DNA of 64,000 nt, taken from Rhizobiaceae bacterium (lineage in GTDB: Bacteria; Pseudomonadota; Alphaproteobacteria; Rhizobiales; Rhizobiaceae). The notes under the pieces are model-generated. The model was not told the origin of the DNA and did not search any database. It worked only from the letters and a program-made list of their open reading frames with translations. The position numbers were made by a program, and so were the translations under genes. The DNA is taken from the NCBI GenBank assembly GCA_019635775.1, contig JAHBYU010000003.1:23686-87685 (forward strand). Reading direction: 5' to 3'. Of this stretch, positions 33,172-42,172 are shown one piece after another. Within the stretch, counting starts at the first letter, position 1. Every line of letters begins with the position of its first letter.

Positions 33172-35541
33172 ATGCCTGAGCCAAGTTACCCCCCTGTTAT
33201 ACCTGGCCCGCCGCGGGCGAGTTCGATTGTGTTGCCTGGCGTATTTTCGCTTGGTGCGGGCAACGAGCGGTATGTTGTTGTTGGCGGTGGCGCCTTGCTG
33301 ATCGAGGTCGAGGCCGGCGACCGGGTGACTGTTGTGAACACCGAAGGCGGGCAGCCCTGCGAGCTTGTCGGGGTGGGATCTGACGGTAAGGCGGATGCCG
33401 GGCTTGTGGGGGTTGCGGCCAACAGCCATGCGGCGGGGCTGAAGGCGCTGCTGCTTTCGGGCGAGGAGAGCCTGTTGCAGTTCCGCAGGAAGATCGAGCG
33501 GCGCGGGATCGAGCTTGCGGGTGCGCAGGCGGTTCGGCTGTTCGGCGAGGCGACGCCTGCTGGGAGCGAGGAGAGCTTCGTCGTGCAGCGTGCGGGTTCG
33601 CTCATCGTGGCAGCGCCCGGCGGACCGATGGCGCCCGATGGACAGGACACGGCAACGCCGCTGACGGTTCTGGTGCGGCGTGCGGCCGTCAATCCGGTGC
33701 GTCGGTTCGAACTGCCCGACCCGCTTGCCGACCCGGTACTCGACCAGCGGGTGAAGTCGATGACGGCGCAGGCCTATTTCGTGAAGGCCGGCGACTACAT
33801 CCAGATCATTGACGTGGACGGCCGGCAGTGCACGGACTTCCAGTGCTTCTCGGCGCGCAAGTTGGACAAGGGGCGCGACCTCCCGCTCGACGTGACGACG
33901 ACGCGCACGCTGATGGGATCGAGTTACCCCATGCCGGGGCTGTTCTCGAAGTACTACGACCAGGACATGGAGCCGCTGGTAGAGGTTGTGCAGGACACAT
34001 GCGGCCGGCACGACGCCTTCGCGCTTGCCTGCGCTGCCAAATATTACGACGACATCGGCTATCCCGGACATCCCAACTGCTCGACCAACTTCAACACGGT
34101 GCTGGCCGAGCACGGCGTGACGCCGCGCGCCGGCTGGATGGCGGCGAACTTCTTCTTCAACACCGCCATCGACGCGCATGGGCTCGTCGTGTCCGACGAG
34201 CCGTGGTCGCGGCCGGGCGACTATGTGCTGATGCGCGCGCTGACGGACCTCGTCTGCGTCTCGTCGGCCTGTCCCGACGATACCTCTCCGGCCAATGGCT
34301 GGAACCTGACCGACATCCACGTTCGCACCTATAGCGGGGCGGAGAAGTTCACACGAGCGATAGCCAGAAGAATGAGCCCGGACGCCGAACCCGTCATGAC
34401 CCGCGAGACCGCCTTCCATTCACGCTTTGCGCGGCACACGCGCGACTTCATCGAATACAAGGGCTACTGGCTGGCCAACTCCTTCGCCAAGGCCGGACCG
34501 ATCGAGGAATACTGGGCCTGCCGGGAGAAAGCGGTGGTGATGGATCTGTCGCCGCTCAGGAAGTTCGAGGTGACGGGACCGGATTCGCAGGCTCTGCTGC
34601 AATATGTGCTCACCCGCGACGTGAAGAAGCTGTCGGTCGGCCAGGTGGTCTATTCCTCGATGTGCTACAAGCATGGCGGCATGATCGACGACGGCACGCT
34701 ACTGAGGCTTGGGCAGGACAATTTCCGGTGGATCGGCGGCGATGACTTCAGCGGCACATGGCTGCGCCAGCAGGCAGAGAAGCTCGGCCTGAAGGTCATG
34801 GTCCGTTCCTCCACGGACCAGATGCACAACATCGCGGTGCAGGGGCCGAAGAGCCGCGACATCCTGAAGGAGATCATCTGGACATCGCCGAAGCAGCCGT
34901 CGATGGACGAACTGGAATGGTTCCGCTTTGCGGTGGCGCGCATCGGCGACGCGCAAGGGGTACCGGTGGTCGTCTCGCGCACTGGTTACACGGGCGAACT
35001 CGGCTACGAGATCTTCTGCCACCCGCGCGACGCCGAGACGGTGTTCGACGCCGTGTGGGAGGCCGGCCAGCCCCACGGCCTGAAGCCGATGGGCATGGCT
35101 GCGCTCGACATGGTGCGCATCGAGGCGGGCCTTGCCTTCGCCGGCCATGAGTTCACCGACGACACCGATCCGTTCGAGGCAGGCGTCGGCTTCACCGTGC
35201 CGCTCAAGTCCAAGCCCGACGACTTCATCGGCCGCGACGCGCTGATCCGCCGCAAGGAACATCCCGCCCGCAAGCTCGTCGGGCTGGAGATCGATGGCAA
35301 CGTCAATGTCGGCCACGGCGATTGCGTCCATGTCGGCCGGCCGCAGATCGGCGTCGTCACCTCATCCATGCGCTCGCCCGTGCTGGGCAAGAACATCGCG
35401 CTCGCCCGCGTCGACGTCGCGCATTCCGAACCCGGCACAAAGGTCGAGATCGGAAAGCTCGACGGCCACCAGAAGCGCCTGCCCGCAACCATCGTAACGT
35501 TCCCACACTTCGACCCGCAAAAAACAAGGCCAAGATCGTAA
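33172..35541 (+). CDS. Fusion of two DUF1989-like domains with a GcvT aminomethyltransferase domain
   Basis: This is a 789-residue multidomain protein. Residues 40-175 resemble a degenerate DUF1989 unit (EVEAGDRVTVVNTEGGQPCE). Residues 200-390 are a full DUF1989 (urea carboxylase-associated) domain: FVKAGDYIQIIDVDGRQC, then Cys277, His280, Cys287, His300, Cys303, Cys362 and Cys367, likely metal ligands. Residues 410-785 are a GcvT tetrahydrofolate-binding aminomethyltransferase, with RTGYTGELGYEI at 603-614 and RIEAGLAFAGHE near 649-660. DUF1989 pairs elsewhere act as carboxyguanidine deiminase. The fusion implies C-N chemistry coupled to folate one-carbon transfer; the substrate is unknown. 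It may share regulation with the divergent hydrolase gene. Confidence 0.9.
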   Translation: MPEPSYPPVIPGPPRASSIVLPGVFSLGAGNERYVVVGGGALLIEVEAGDRVTVVNTEGGQPCELVGVGSDGKADAGLVGVAANSHAAGLKALLLSGEESLLQFRRKIERRGIELAGAQAVRLFGEATPAGSEESFVVQRAGSLIVAAPGGPMAPDGQDTATPLTVLVRRAAVNPVRRFELPDPLADPVLDQRVKSMTAQAYFVKAGDYIQIIDVDGRQCTDFQCFSARKLDKGRDLPLDVTTTRTLMGSSYPMPGLFSKYYDQDMEPLVEVVQDTCGRHDAFALACAAKYYDDIGYPGHPNCSTNFNTVLAEHGVTPRAGWMAANFFFNTAIDAHGLVVSDEPWSRPGDYVLMRALTDLVCVSSACPDDTSPANGWNLTDIHVRTYSGAEKFTRAIARRMSPDAEPVMTRETAFHSRFARHTRDFIEYKGYWLANSFAKAGPIEEYWACREKAVVMDLSPLRKFEVTGPDSQALLQYVLTRDVKKLSVGQVVYSSMCYKHGGMIDDGTLLRLGQDNFRWIGGDDFSGTWLRQQAEKLGLKVMVRSSTDQMHNIAVQGPKSRDILKEIIWTSPKQPSMDELEWFRFAVARIGDAQGVPVVVSRTGYTGELGYEIFCHPRDAETVFDAVWEAGQPHGLKPMGMAALDMVRIEAGLAFAGHEFTDDTDPFEAGVGFTVPLKSKPDDFIGRDALIRRKEHPARKLVGLEIDGNVNVGHGDCVHVGRPQIGVVTSSMRSPVLGKNIALARVDVAHSEPGTKVEIGKLDGHQKRLPATIVTFPHFDPQKTRPRS

Positions 35542-35548
35542 GCGGATG

Positions 35549-36562
35549 CTAACGGATGGCCGAGAAGACCCGGAAGCCGTTCTCGTTGCGAAGCTCATCG
35601 ACTTTCCGGAAGGAAGCCTTGATGACCGGTTCGTAAGGCAGGCCGCGGTTTGCGACCATCAGCAACTTCCCGCCGGGCTTCAGCGCTGACGCCGCCCGGC
35701 CGATCATGGCTTGGCCGATACCAGGTTCGGCAGCACGGCCCTGATGGAAAGGCGGGTTCATGACGATGAGGTCGTATTTCCGCTCGACCGGCTCGCCGAC
35801 CAGATCCTGCCAGAAAAAGCCGAATGCCGGTGGCTGCGGCAGGTCGGCAAGGTTGCGCCTGGCGGCTTCCAGCGATTCATAGTCGGCTTCGTAAAGGTCG
35901 ATCGACGCAAGCCCCTTGGTGCGTTCCGCGAGCATCGCCGACAGATAGCCCCAGCCGGCGCCGAAATCGGCAGCAGCGCCCTTGCCCGTTTCGGGCAGGC
36001 ACTCCACCAGCAGGTTCGATCCCGTATCGAGCCGTTCGTGCGAGAACATGCCGGGCGCGGTCGTGTAGCGGTTTTCGACGAGGACAGGCGGCGACCGCAG
36101 CACGGCGACGCGTGACGTGTCCTCTGGTCGCCTGAACCAGAACGCGACGCCATGATGCTTCGGCAGCGAATCGTCGGTTCCCACGAGCTTGTTGACGCGC
36201 TTGCGAAGCGACCCGATGCCGTCTTCGTTGCTGCCGGCAACCACGATCAATCCACCCGGTACGACGCGTTCCACGGCCTCGGCGATCCAGTTCTCGTTCT
36301 GGCCGCGGTGCCGACCTGCGAGCACGAGCGCGCCATCGTAGCCCGATCCCTCAGGGAGTGCCGATATCGTGTTTCCCGACGCTTCAAGAGCGCGAAAATG
36401 CGGACGAAACCCCTGGACGAGATGCAGGGTCGCCGCGAACCCTTCGGGCGCATGAAATCCGGGCTCCGCGCCTAGGAACAGTAACCGTTCACCACCTGCC
36501 GAGGCAAGCGTGCCGCTTTCGAACGGGTAAAACAGCGTGGCGAGGGGGCGACTTGGCTTCAT
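35549..36562 (-). CDS. Class I SAM-dependent methyltransferase, RsmC-like
   Basis: This protein has about 337 residues and a two-domain layout like RsmC. A degenerate N-terminal methyltransferase-like domain is followed by a catalytic domain with AADFGAGWGYLSAML (SAM motif I), the DLYEAD acidic loop and the NPPFHQG motif IV used for exocyclic amine methylation. The expected target is guanine in 16S rRNA (m2G1207), by family. The start at MKPSRPLATLFYPF is preferred over a 15-codon extension. It is convergent with the fusion gene, 7 nt away. Confidence 0.85.
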   Translation of the reverse strand: MKPSRPLATLFYPFESGTLASAGGERLLFLGAEPGFHAPEGFAATLHLVQGFRPHFRALEASGNTISALPEGSGYDGALVLAGRHRGQNENWIAEAVERVVPGGLIVVAGSNEDGIGSLRKRVNKLVGTDDSLPKHHGVAFWFRRPEDTSRVAVLRSPPVLVENRYTTAPGMFSHERLDTGSNLLVECLPETGKGAAADFGAGWGYLSAMLAERTKGLASIDLYEADYESLEAARRNLADLPQPPAFGFFWQDLVGEPVERKYDLIVMNPPFHQGRAAEPGIGQAMIGRAASALKPGGKLLMVANRGLPYEPVIKASFRKVDELRNENGFRVFSAIR

Positions 36563-36666
36563 GTTATGCTGGATCCGTTTCGTGCTGGACCTTCGGCTAA
36601 CCGCCAATGGCGCAGGACGCTTCTTCGTGCACCGTGTAGACTGCGACGCGAACCGAGGAAACCATC

Positions 36667-37746
36667 ATGTGGCGCGACCGGCGTGTTCTCGATCTTTTTG
36701 GCATCAAACACCCGATCCTTCTAGCGCCGATGGCAGGCCCGGTTTTGTCAGAAATGGCGATCGCTGTCGCAAAGGAGGGCGGGCTTGGCTCCCTTCCTTC
36801 GGCCATGCTGAGCCCCGAACAGACCCGCACTGAAATGGAAAAATTCCGCGCGGCTGTGAAGGCCCCGGTCAATCTCAACTTCTTCTGTCATACGCCCCCG
36901 GCACAGGACGAGAAGCGCGAGGCGGCATGGCGAGCTAGACTGGCACCTTACTACGACGAGTTGGACATAGATCCCGCGGCGCCGATTCCTGTCTCCAGCC
37001 GTACGCCCTTCGACGAAAATCTTTGCCAGATGGTCGAGCAACTGCGACCCGAAGTCGTCAGCTTTCATTTCGGCCTGCCGCCGGAGGTGCTGGTCGCCCG
37101 CGTCAAGGCGTCCGGAGCAAAGGTCATATCTTCCGCGACGACGATCCGCGAGGCGATCTGGCTGGAGGAACGAGGCTGTGACGCGATCATTGCGCAGGGT
37201 TCCGAGGCTGGAGGACACAGGGGTATTTTCCTCTCTAAACACACCGATCGGCAGGTCGGCACAATGGCTCTTGTCCCCCAGATGGTTGACGCAGTGAAGG
37301 TTCCGGTGATCGCCGCTGGAGGCATAGCCGACGGGCGTGGCATCGTCGCCGCACTGGCGCTCGGCGCTTCGGCCGTGCAGATCGGCACGGCCTATCTGTT
37401 CTGCCCGGAGGCCAAGGTCAACGCACCGCACCGGGCCGCGCTCAAGGCTGCATGGGATGATGACACCGTTCTGACGCGCGTCTTCACCGGACGGCCGGCG
37501 CGCGGGATCGCAAACCGAATCGTGAGCGAGATCGGCGCGATGTCTGATTTGCCACCCGAGTTCCCGCTCGCCGGAGGAACGATCATGCCGTTGCGCGGCA
37601 AGGCGGAGCCGGCCGGCTCCGGGGATTTCACGCCGCTCTGGTCTGGGCAAGCGATGCGGCTTGGCCGCGAGATGCCGGCGACGGAACTGACCAGGACACT
37701 CGTTGAGGAAACGCAGGCGCGATTGCGCCAGATGACGCCTGGCTGA
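36667..37746 (+). CDS. Nitronate monooxygenase / NAD(P)H-dependent flavin oxidoreductase
   Basis: This 359-residue FMN enzyme of the 2-nitropropane dioxygenase family is a TIM barrel. It has IKHPILLAPMAGPV at the N-terminus, QGSEAGGHRG near 175-185 (FMN phosphate and catalytic His region) and IAAGGIADGRGIVAAL near 215-230. Members oxidise alkyl nitronates and detoxify propionate 3-nitronate. It is convergent with pnp; a strong hairpin separates the stops. Confidence 0.9.
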   Translation: MWRDRRVLDLFGIKHPILLAPMAGPVLSEMAIAVAKEGGLGSLPSAMLSPEQTRTEMEKFRAAVKAPVNLNFFCHTPPAQDEKREAAWRARLAPYYDELDIDPAAPIPVSSRTPFDENLCQMVEQLRPEVVSFHFGLPPEVLVARVKASGAKVISSATTIREAIWLEERGCDAIIAQGSEAGGHRGIFLSKHTDRQVGTMALVPQMVDAVKVPVIAAGGIADGRGIVAALALGASAVQIGTAYLFCPEAKVNAPHRAALKAAWDDDTVLTRVFTGRPARGIANRIVSEIGAMSDLPPEFPLAGGTIMPLRGKAEPAGSGDFTPLWSGQAMRLGREMPATELTRTLVEETQARLRQMTPG

Positions 37747-37752
37747 AATAAG

Positions 37753-37780
37753 AAAGGGCGCAGCTTTTGCTGCGCCCTTT
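37753..37780. terminator. Bidirectional intrinsic terminator between nitronate monooxygenase and pnp
   Basis: A perfect 12-bp stem (37753-37764 with 37769-37780) has a TTTT loop. The stem ends in AAA/TTT on each side, giving a short T tract in both directions. It is placed 7 nt after the plus-strand stop and 26 nt after the pnp stop. Confidence 0.85.
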
Positions 37781-37805
37781 GAAGCAATCCGAACGTTGCG
37801 GAATA

Positions 37806-39965
37806 TCAGGCAGCGCTTTCCGCGCCTTCATCACCCTCGGCCTTCTTCTCGGGCTTAGGCAGTTCCTTGCCAGTGGTCTGGTCGACGACTTTCATCGACA
37901 GGCGGACCTTGCCGCGCTCATCAAAGCCCATGAGCTTGACGAAGACCTTCTGGCCTTCCTTGACCACGTCCGACGTCTTGGCGACGCGGTCGTTGGCGAG
38001 CTGGGAGATGTGAACGAGGCCGTCCTTCGGACCGAAGAAGTTGACGAAGGCGCCGAAGTCGGCGGTCTTCACCACGGTGCCTTCGTAGATCTCGCCGACT
38101 TCCGGCTCGGCCACGATGGTGTGGATCCACTTCTTGGCCGCTTCGATCTCCTTGGCGTTCGACGAAGCGATCTTCACCGTGCCGTCGTCCTCGATGTTGA
38201 TCTTGGCACCGGTCTTCTCGACGATCTCGCGGATCACCTTGCCGCCGGAACCGATGACATCGCGGATCTTGTCCGTCGGAACATGCATGACCTCGATGCG
38301 CGGCGCGAATTCACCGAGTTCGGCGCGTGCGCCGGAAAGCGCATTGCCCATCTCGCCGAGGATGTACTCGCGTCCACCCTTGGCCTGGTCGAGCGCCACC
38401 TTCATGATCTCTTCGGTGATGCCGCTGATCTTGATGTCCATTTGCAGCGAGGTGATGCCGTCACGCGTGCCGGCCACCTTGAAGTCCATGTCGCCGAGAT
38501 GGTCTTCGTCGCCGAGGATGTCGGAGAGCACCGCGAAGCGCTCGCCTTCCTTGATCAGGCCCATCGCGATGCCGGCCACCGGCTTGGTGAGAGGAACGCC
38601 CGCATCCATCAGCGCCAGCGAGGTGCCGCAGACGGTTGCCATCGAGGACGAGCCGTTCGACTCAGTGATCTCGGAGACGACGCGTAGCGTGTAGGGGAAC
38701 TGCTCGGCTGCCGGAAGCATCGGGCGAATTGCGCGCCAGGCGAGCTTGCCGTGGCCGATCTCGCGACGGCCTGGCGAACCCATGCGGCCTGTTTCGCCGA
38801 CGGAATAGGGCGGGAAGTTATAGTGGAGAAGGAACTTCTCCTTGTACATGCCGGTCAGGCTGTCGACGTACTGCTCGTCTTCGCCGGTGCCGAGCGTGGC
38901 AACAACCAGCGCCTGGGTCTCGCCCCGCGTGAACAGCGCCGAGCCGTGGGTGCGCGGCAGAATGCCGACTTCCGACACGATCTTGCGGACCGTCGAGAGG
39001 TCGCGGCCGTCGATGCGCGATGCAGTGTCGAGGATGTTCCAGCGCACGATCTTGGCCTGGAGTTCCTTGAACACCGTGGCGACCTGCTCGGCCGACCATG
39101 CGGTTTCTTCTGCACCTTCCGGCAGCAGCGTTGCCTTGACCTTGGCCTTGGCTGCGTCGACGGCGGCGTAGCGGGCCTGCTTGTCGACATTCTTGTAGGC
39201 AGCGCGCAGTTCGTCCTCGACAAGGCCGAGCATGGTGCTCTCGAGTTCGGAAAGATCTTTAACCTGATGGTCGCGCGGCTCCTTGGCGGCGACTTCCGCC
39301 AGCTTGATGATCGCGTCGATCACCGGCTGGAAGCCCTTGTGACCGAACATGACGGCGCCGAGCATGATATCCTCGGGAAGCTCTTGGGCTTCCGATTCAA
39401 CCATCAGGACGGCTTCACCCGTGCCGGCGACCACAAGGTCGAGCTTGGACTCAGGCATCGTGTCGATATGCGGGTTGAGCACATACTCGCCGTTGATGTA
39501 GCCGACGCGTGCGCCGCCGACCGGGCCCATGAAGGGCACGCCCGAAAGTGTCAGCGCGGCCGAGGTTGCGACGATCGACAGGATGTCCGGATCGTTTTCC
39601 ATGTCGTGCTGCAGGACCGTTACCACGATCTGCGTGTCGTTCTTGTAGCCTTCCGCGAAGAGCGGGCGGATCGGACGGTCGATGAGGCGGGAAACCAGCG
39701 TTTCCTTCTCGGAGGGCCGGCCTTCGCGCTTGAAGTATCCGCCGGGAATCTTGCCTGCGGCGAATGTCTTTTCCTGATAGTTTACGGTCAACGGAAAGAA
39801 GTCGAAGCCGGGCTTGGGTTCCTTGGCCGAGACGACCGTGGCGAGAACGACCGTTTCGCCGTAGGTGGCAAGCACTGCGCCGTCAGCCTGGCGGGCGATC
39901 TTGCCGGTTTCGAGGATGAGCGGACGACCGCCCCATTCAATTTCCACTTTATGTTGCTTGAACAT
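37806..39965 (-). CDS. pnp: Polyribonucleotide nucleotidyltransferase (PNPase)
   Basis: This 719-residue 3'-5' phosphorolytic exoribonuclease is a degradosome-type enzyme. It has two RNase PH domains, the second containing [15 protein letters not shown] and [18 protein letters not shown] domain ([20 protein letters not shown]) and a C-terminal S1 domain ([18 protein letters not shown]) follow. The start is at [13 protein letters not shown], with AAGGAC 6 nt upstream; a longer in-frame extension is rejected. It lies downstream of rpsO, the conserved rpsO-pnp order. Confidence 0.96.
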   Translation of the reverse strand: MFKQHKVEIEWGGRPLILETGKIARQADGAVLATYGETVVLATVVSAKEPKPGFDFFPLTVNYQEKTFAAGKIPGGYFKREGRPSEKETLVSRLIDRPIRPLFAEGYKNDTQIVVTVLQHDMENDPDILSIVATSAALTLSGVPFMGPVGGARVGYINGEYVLNPHIDTMPESKLDLVVAGTGEAVLMVESEAQELPEDIMLGAVMFGHKGFQPVIDAIIKLAEVAAKEPRDHQVKDLSELESTMLGLVEDELRAAYKNVDKQARYAAVDAAKAKVKATLLPEGAEETAWSAEQVATVFKELQAKIVRWNILDTASRIDGRDLSTVRKIVSEVGILPRTHGSALFTRGETQALVVATLGTGEDEQYVDSLTGMYKEKFLLHYNFPPYSVGETGRMGSPGRREIGHGKLAWRAIRPMLPAAEQFPYTLRVVSEITESNGSSSMATVCGTSLALMDAGVPLTKPVAGIAMGLIKEGERFAVLSDILGDEDHLGDMDFKVAGTRDGITSLQMDIKISGITEEIMKVALDQAKGGREYILGEMGNALSGARAELGEFAPRIEVMHVPTDKIRDVIGSGGKVIREIVEKTGAKINIEDDGTVKIASSNAKEIEAAKKWIHTIVAEPEVGEIYEGTVVKTADFGAFVNFFGPKDGLVHISQLANDRVAKTSDVVKEGQKVFVKLMGFDERGKVRLSMKVVDQTTGKELPKPEKKAEGDEGAESAA

Positions 39966-40193
39966 GTCTTGTCCTTGTGTAGGGGAAGAGCGGCGTAGCC
40001 TTTGCCACGCCGGCAATCCCTTCCCTGGCTTCGTTCGGGCGAGCCACGGGCAAGACAACGGGAAGCTCGTTGAAAGCGGACATGTGCCCGAGCGTCCTGC
40101 AATCCTGCCCCATGACCGTCCATGGGCGGCTCTCGCCGGACCCCTTCCGGTTCGAACCCTGTAGGCCGCTTTTTATCGCGGCCCGAATACGAA

Positions 40194-40217
40194 ACCGGCG
40201 CGCCGAAGCGCGCCGGT
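40194..40217. terminator. UUCG-type hairpin in the rpsO-pnp spacer
   Basis: A perfect 10-bp GC-rich stem (40194-40203 with 40208-40217) has a CGAA loop, which reads UUCG on the transcribed minus strand, an extra-stable tetraloop. It lies 7 nt after the rpsO stop. A smaller GGCCGC/GCGGCC stem follows at 40164-40183. In this conserved spacer such hairpins act as processing sites or partial terminators that control pnp. Confidence 0.65.
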
Positions 40218-40223
40218 AAGCGG

Positions 40224-40493
40224 TTAGCGGCGAAGGCCGAGCTTATCGATCAGCGTCGAATAGCGGGCCTCGTCCTTGCGCTTGAGGTAGTCAAGCAGGC
40301 TACGGCGCTGCGAAACCAGAGCGAGCAGACCACGGCGGGAATGGTTATCCTTCTTGTGGTCCTTGAAGTGCTCGGTCAGGTTCTTGATGCGCTCGGAAAG
40401 GATCGCAACCTGGACTTCCGGAGAACCGGTATCGCCCTTGACGGTTGCAAATTCGGCCATCAGGGCCTGCTTGCGTTCAGCAGTAATCGACAT
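40224..40493 (-). CDS. rpsO: 30S ribosomal protein S15
   Basis: This is the 89-residue S15 of normal length: [16 protein letters not shown], the 16S-binding segment [20 protein letters not shown], and a C-terminal KLGLRR. S15 binds 16S rRNA early and often represses its own translation through its leader. The start has AAGGAAG upstream. The 191-nt spacer to truB has a 7-bp stem at 40572-40590. Confidence 0.97.
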   Translation of the reverse strand: MSITAERKQALMAEFATVKGDTGSPEVQVAILSERIKNLTEHFKDHKKDNHSRRGLLALVSQRRSLLDYLKRKDEARYSTLIDKLGLRR

Positions 40494-40684
40494 CGGATTC
40501 TTCCTTTCAAATTGAGGAACGGGACGCCCTCAGCCGGGATGTCGTCCAGCAGGGGCCGGTGGACAAAGCGCCGAAATCAAGCCGATTTCGCCATTTTTGG
40601 CGCGATGTTGCGGGGCATATAGGCGAATTCCGGGTAAAAAGCCAGAGAGCATTTCTCTCCCGAGTTCCGTTCGATCTGTGGCAC

Positions 40685-41641
40685 TCAACCTGCAAAGACC
40701 CGTTTCGGCCTGAACATTCCGGCCTCGATCGCGCCGATGGCCACCAGACGGCCGCGCGCGGTCGCGCAGGCCTCGTGTGCCTCCAGGGGAGCGTCGCGGC
40801 CACGAACGATAACCGGGTTGCCGAGCCTGATGCGATGCGCCGCGTCGTCGGACAATGCCACCTGAGGCAGGCATTCCAACGCCGCGCCGGTATCGACCAC
40901 GAGATCGTCTATGGCAGAGAAATCCATCGGCATCGGCCCTTCAACCGGCTGGCCGTCCGCGCCGAAGCGCGCCCTTTCCAACTCGGCGACGGTTACGAAG
41001 TCCTCTGGCGTGAAGGGATCTACCTCGGTCCTCCGCAATTCTGCGATGTGGCCGAAACAGCCGAGGTCGCAGCCCATGTCGCGAGCGAGGCTGCGCACAT
41101 ATGTGCCCTTGCCGCATTCGATCTCGAACACGGTCTGGCCTTCGGGACGCATCTCGATCAGGTCGAAGCGGCCAATCTCTACCTCCCTTTCCGGGATATC
41201 GACTGCTTCGCCGGAACGGGCGATGTCATACGCCCTTTCGCCGGCGATTTTGATGGCCGAGAACTGCGGAGGCGCCTGCATGATGACGCCGGTGTATTTT
41301 GGCAGCAGGGCCCGAATCTCGGCTTCAGCCGGTCTTTGATCCGAGGTCTTCGTTACCGGACCTTCAAGGTCGTCGGTAGAGCGCTCCTCCCCCCAGGCGA
41401 CGGTGAAACGATAGACCTTTGCACCATCCTGAACATAGGGAACCGTCTTGGTCGCCTCGCCGAGCGCGATCGGCAACATGCCCGACGCCAGCGGGTCAAG
41501 CGTGCCGGCATGCCCAGCCTTGTCGGCCTGGAAAAGCCATTTGACTTTCGAGACCGCCTCGGTCGAACCCATGCCGACCGGCTTGTCCAGAATCACCCAG
41601 CCTGAGACAGGCCGGCCCTTCTTCTTGCCTCTGCGGGCCAT
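40685..41641 (-). CDS. truB: tRNA pseudouridine-55 synthase TruB
   Basis: This 318-residue enzyme makes pseudouridine 55 in the T loop of tRNAs. The catalytic motif [15 protein letters not shown] carries the nucleophilic Asp near residue 45. Also visible are [15 protein letters not shown] and the RSLARDMG motif. The C-terminal part is PUA-like. The start overlaps the rbfA stop as TGATG, so the two genes are coupled. Confidence 0.96.
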   Translation of the reverse strand: MARRGKKKGRPVSGWVILDKPVGMGSTEAVSKVKWLFQADKAGHAGTLDPLASGMLPIALGEATKTVPYVQDGAKVYRFTVAWGEERSTDDLEGPVTKTSDQRPAEAEIRALLPKYTGVIMQAPPQFSAIKIAGERAYDIARSGEAVDIPEREVEIGRFDLIEMRPEGQTVFEIECGKGTYVRSLARDMGCDLGCFGHIAELRRTEVDPFTPEDFVTVAELERARFGADGQPVEGPMPMDFSAIDDLVVDTGAALECLPQVALSDDAAHRIRLGNPVIVRGRDAPLEAHEACATARGRLVAIGAIEAGMFRPKRVFAG

Positions 41642-42051
41642 CAGTCGTCCTTGTCGTTGTTGTCGTGATCGAGGTCGCGCGCCACTTCCGGCGACTTCAG
41701 GAGCGTCTCGATCTTCGCGAAATTGTCGAAGCTCGTGTCCAGCCGGAAACGAAACTCCGGCATGTACTTCATCTGCCTCAGCGCATGGGTGACGCGCCCG
41801 CGGATGAACTTCGCATGGTGATTGAGGGCTGCCACCACAGCGTCATGGTCGCCTGCGCCAAGCGGCGCCACGAAGGCGGTAGCGATCTTGAGGTCGGGCG
41901 ACATGCGCACCTCGGAGATCGAGATCACACTCGTTTCGATGACGGGATCGATGATCTCGCCGCGGCTAAGCATATCGGAGAGCGCATGGCGAACCTGTTC
42001 GCCGACGCGCAACATGCGTTGTGATGGGCCGGAGCCTGAACTTCTGGACAT
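41641..42051 (-). CDS. rbfA: Ribosome-binding factor A
   Basis: This 136-residue KH-fold 30S maturation factor has [20 protein letters not shown] at the start, [18 protein letters not shown] and the C-terminal helix-kink region [15 protein letters not shown]. The start at [13 protein letters not shown] is the family norm; a 24-codon upstream extension is rejected. It lies between infB and truB, the conserved order. Confidence 0.95.
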   Translation of the reverse strand: MSRSSGSGPSQRMLRVGEQVRHALSDMLSRGEIIDPVIETSVISISEVRMSPDLKIATAFVAPLGAGDHDAVVAALNHHAKFIRGRVTHALRQMKYMPEFRFRLDTSFDNFAKIETLLKSPEVARDLDHDNNDKDD

Positions 42052-42172
42052 TGTTCCAATCTTGAAATCGTGCGGGCGCGGATTGGGACCGCACCCGCAT
42101 GTTTCATTTCCATGTTCCGCCATCGGGCAATCCCGGTGACGGCGGAGCGGCGACAGCCGCCCACTTCAAGCG

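Noticed and set aside
40141-40170. A GGTTCGAACC segment resembling a tRNA T-loop
   Set aside because: The flanking bases do not form a 5-bp T stem on either strand, and no anticodon arm or acceptor pairing is present. It is part of the rpsO-pnp spacer.
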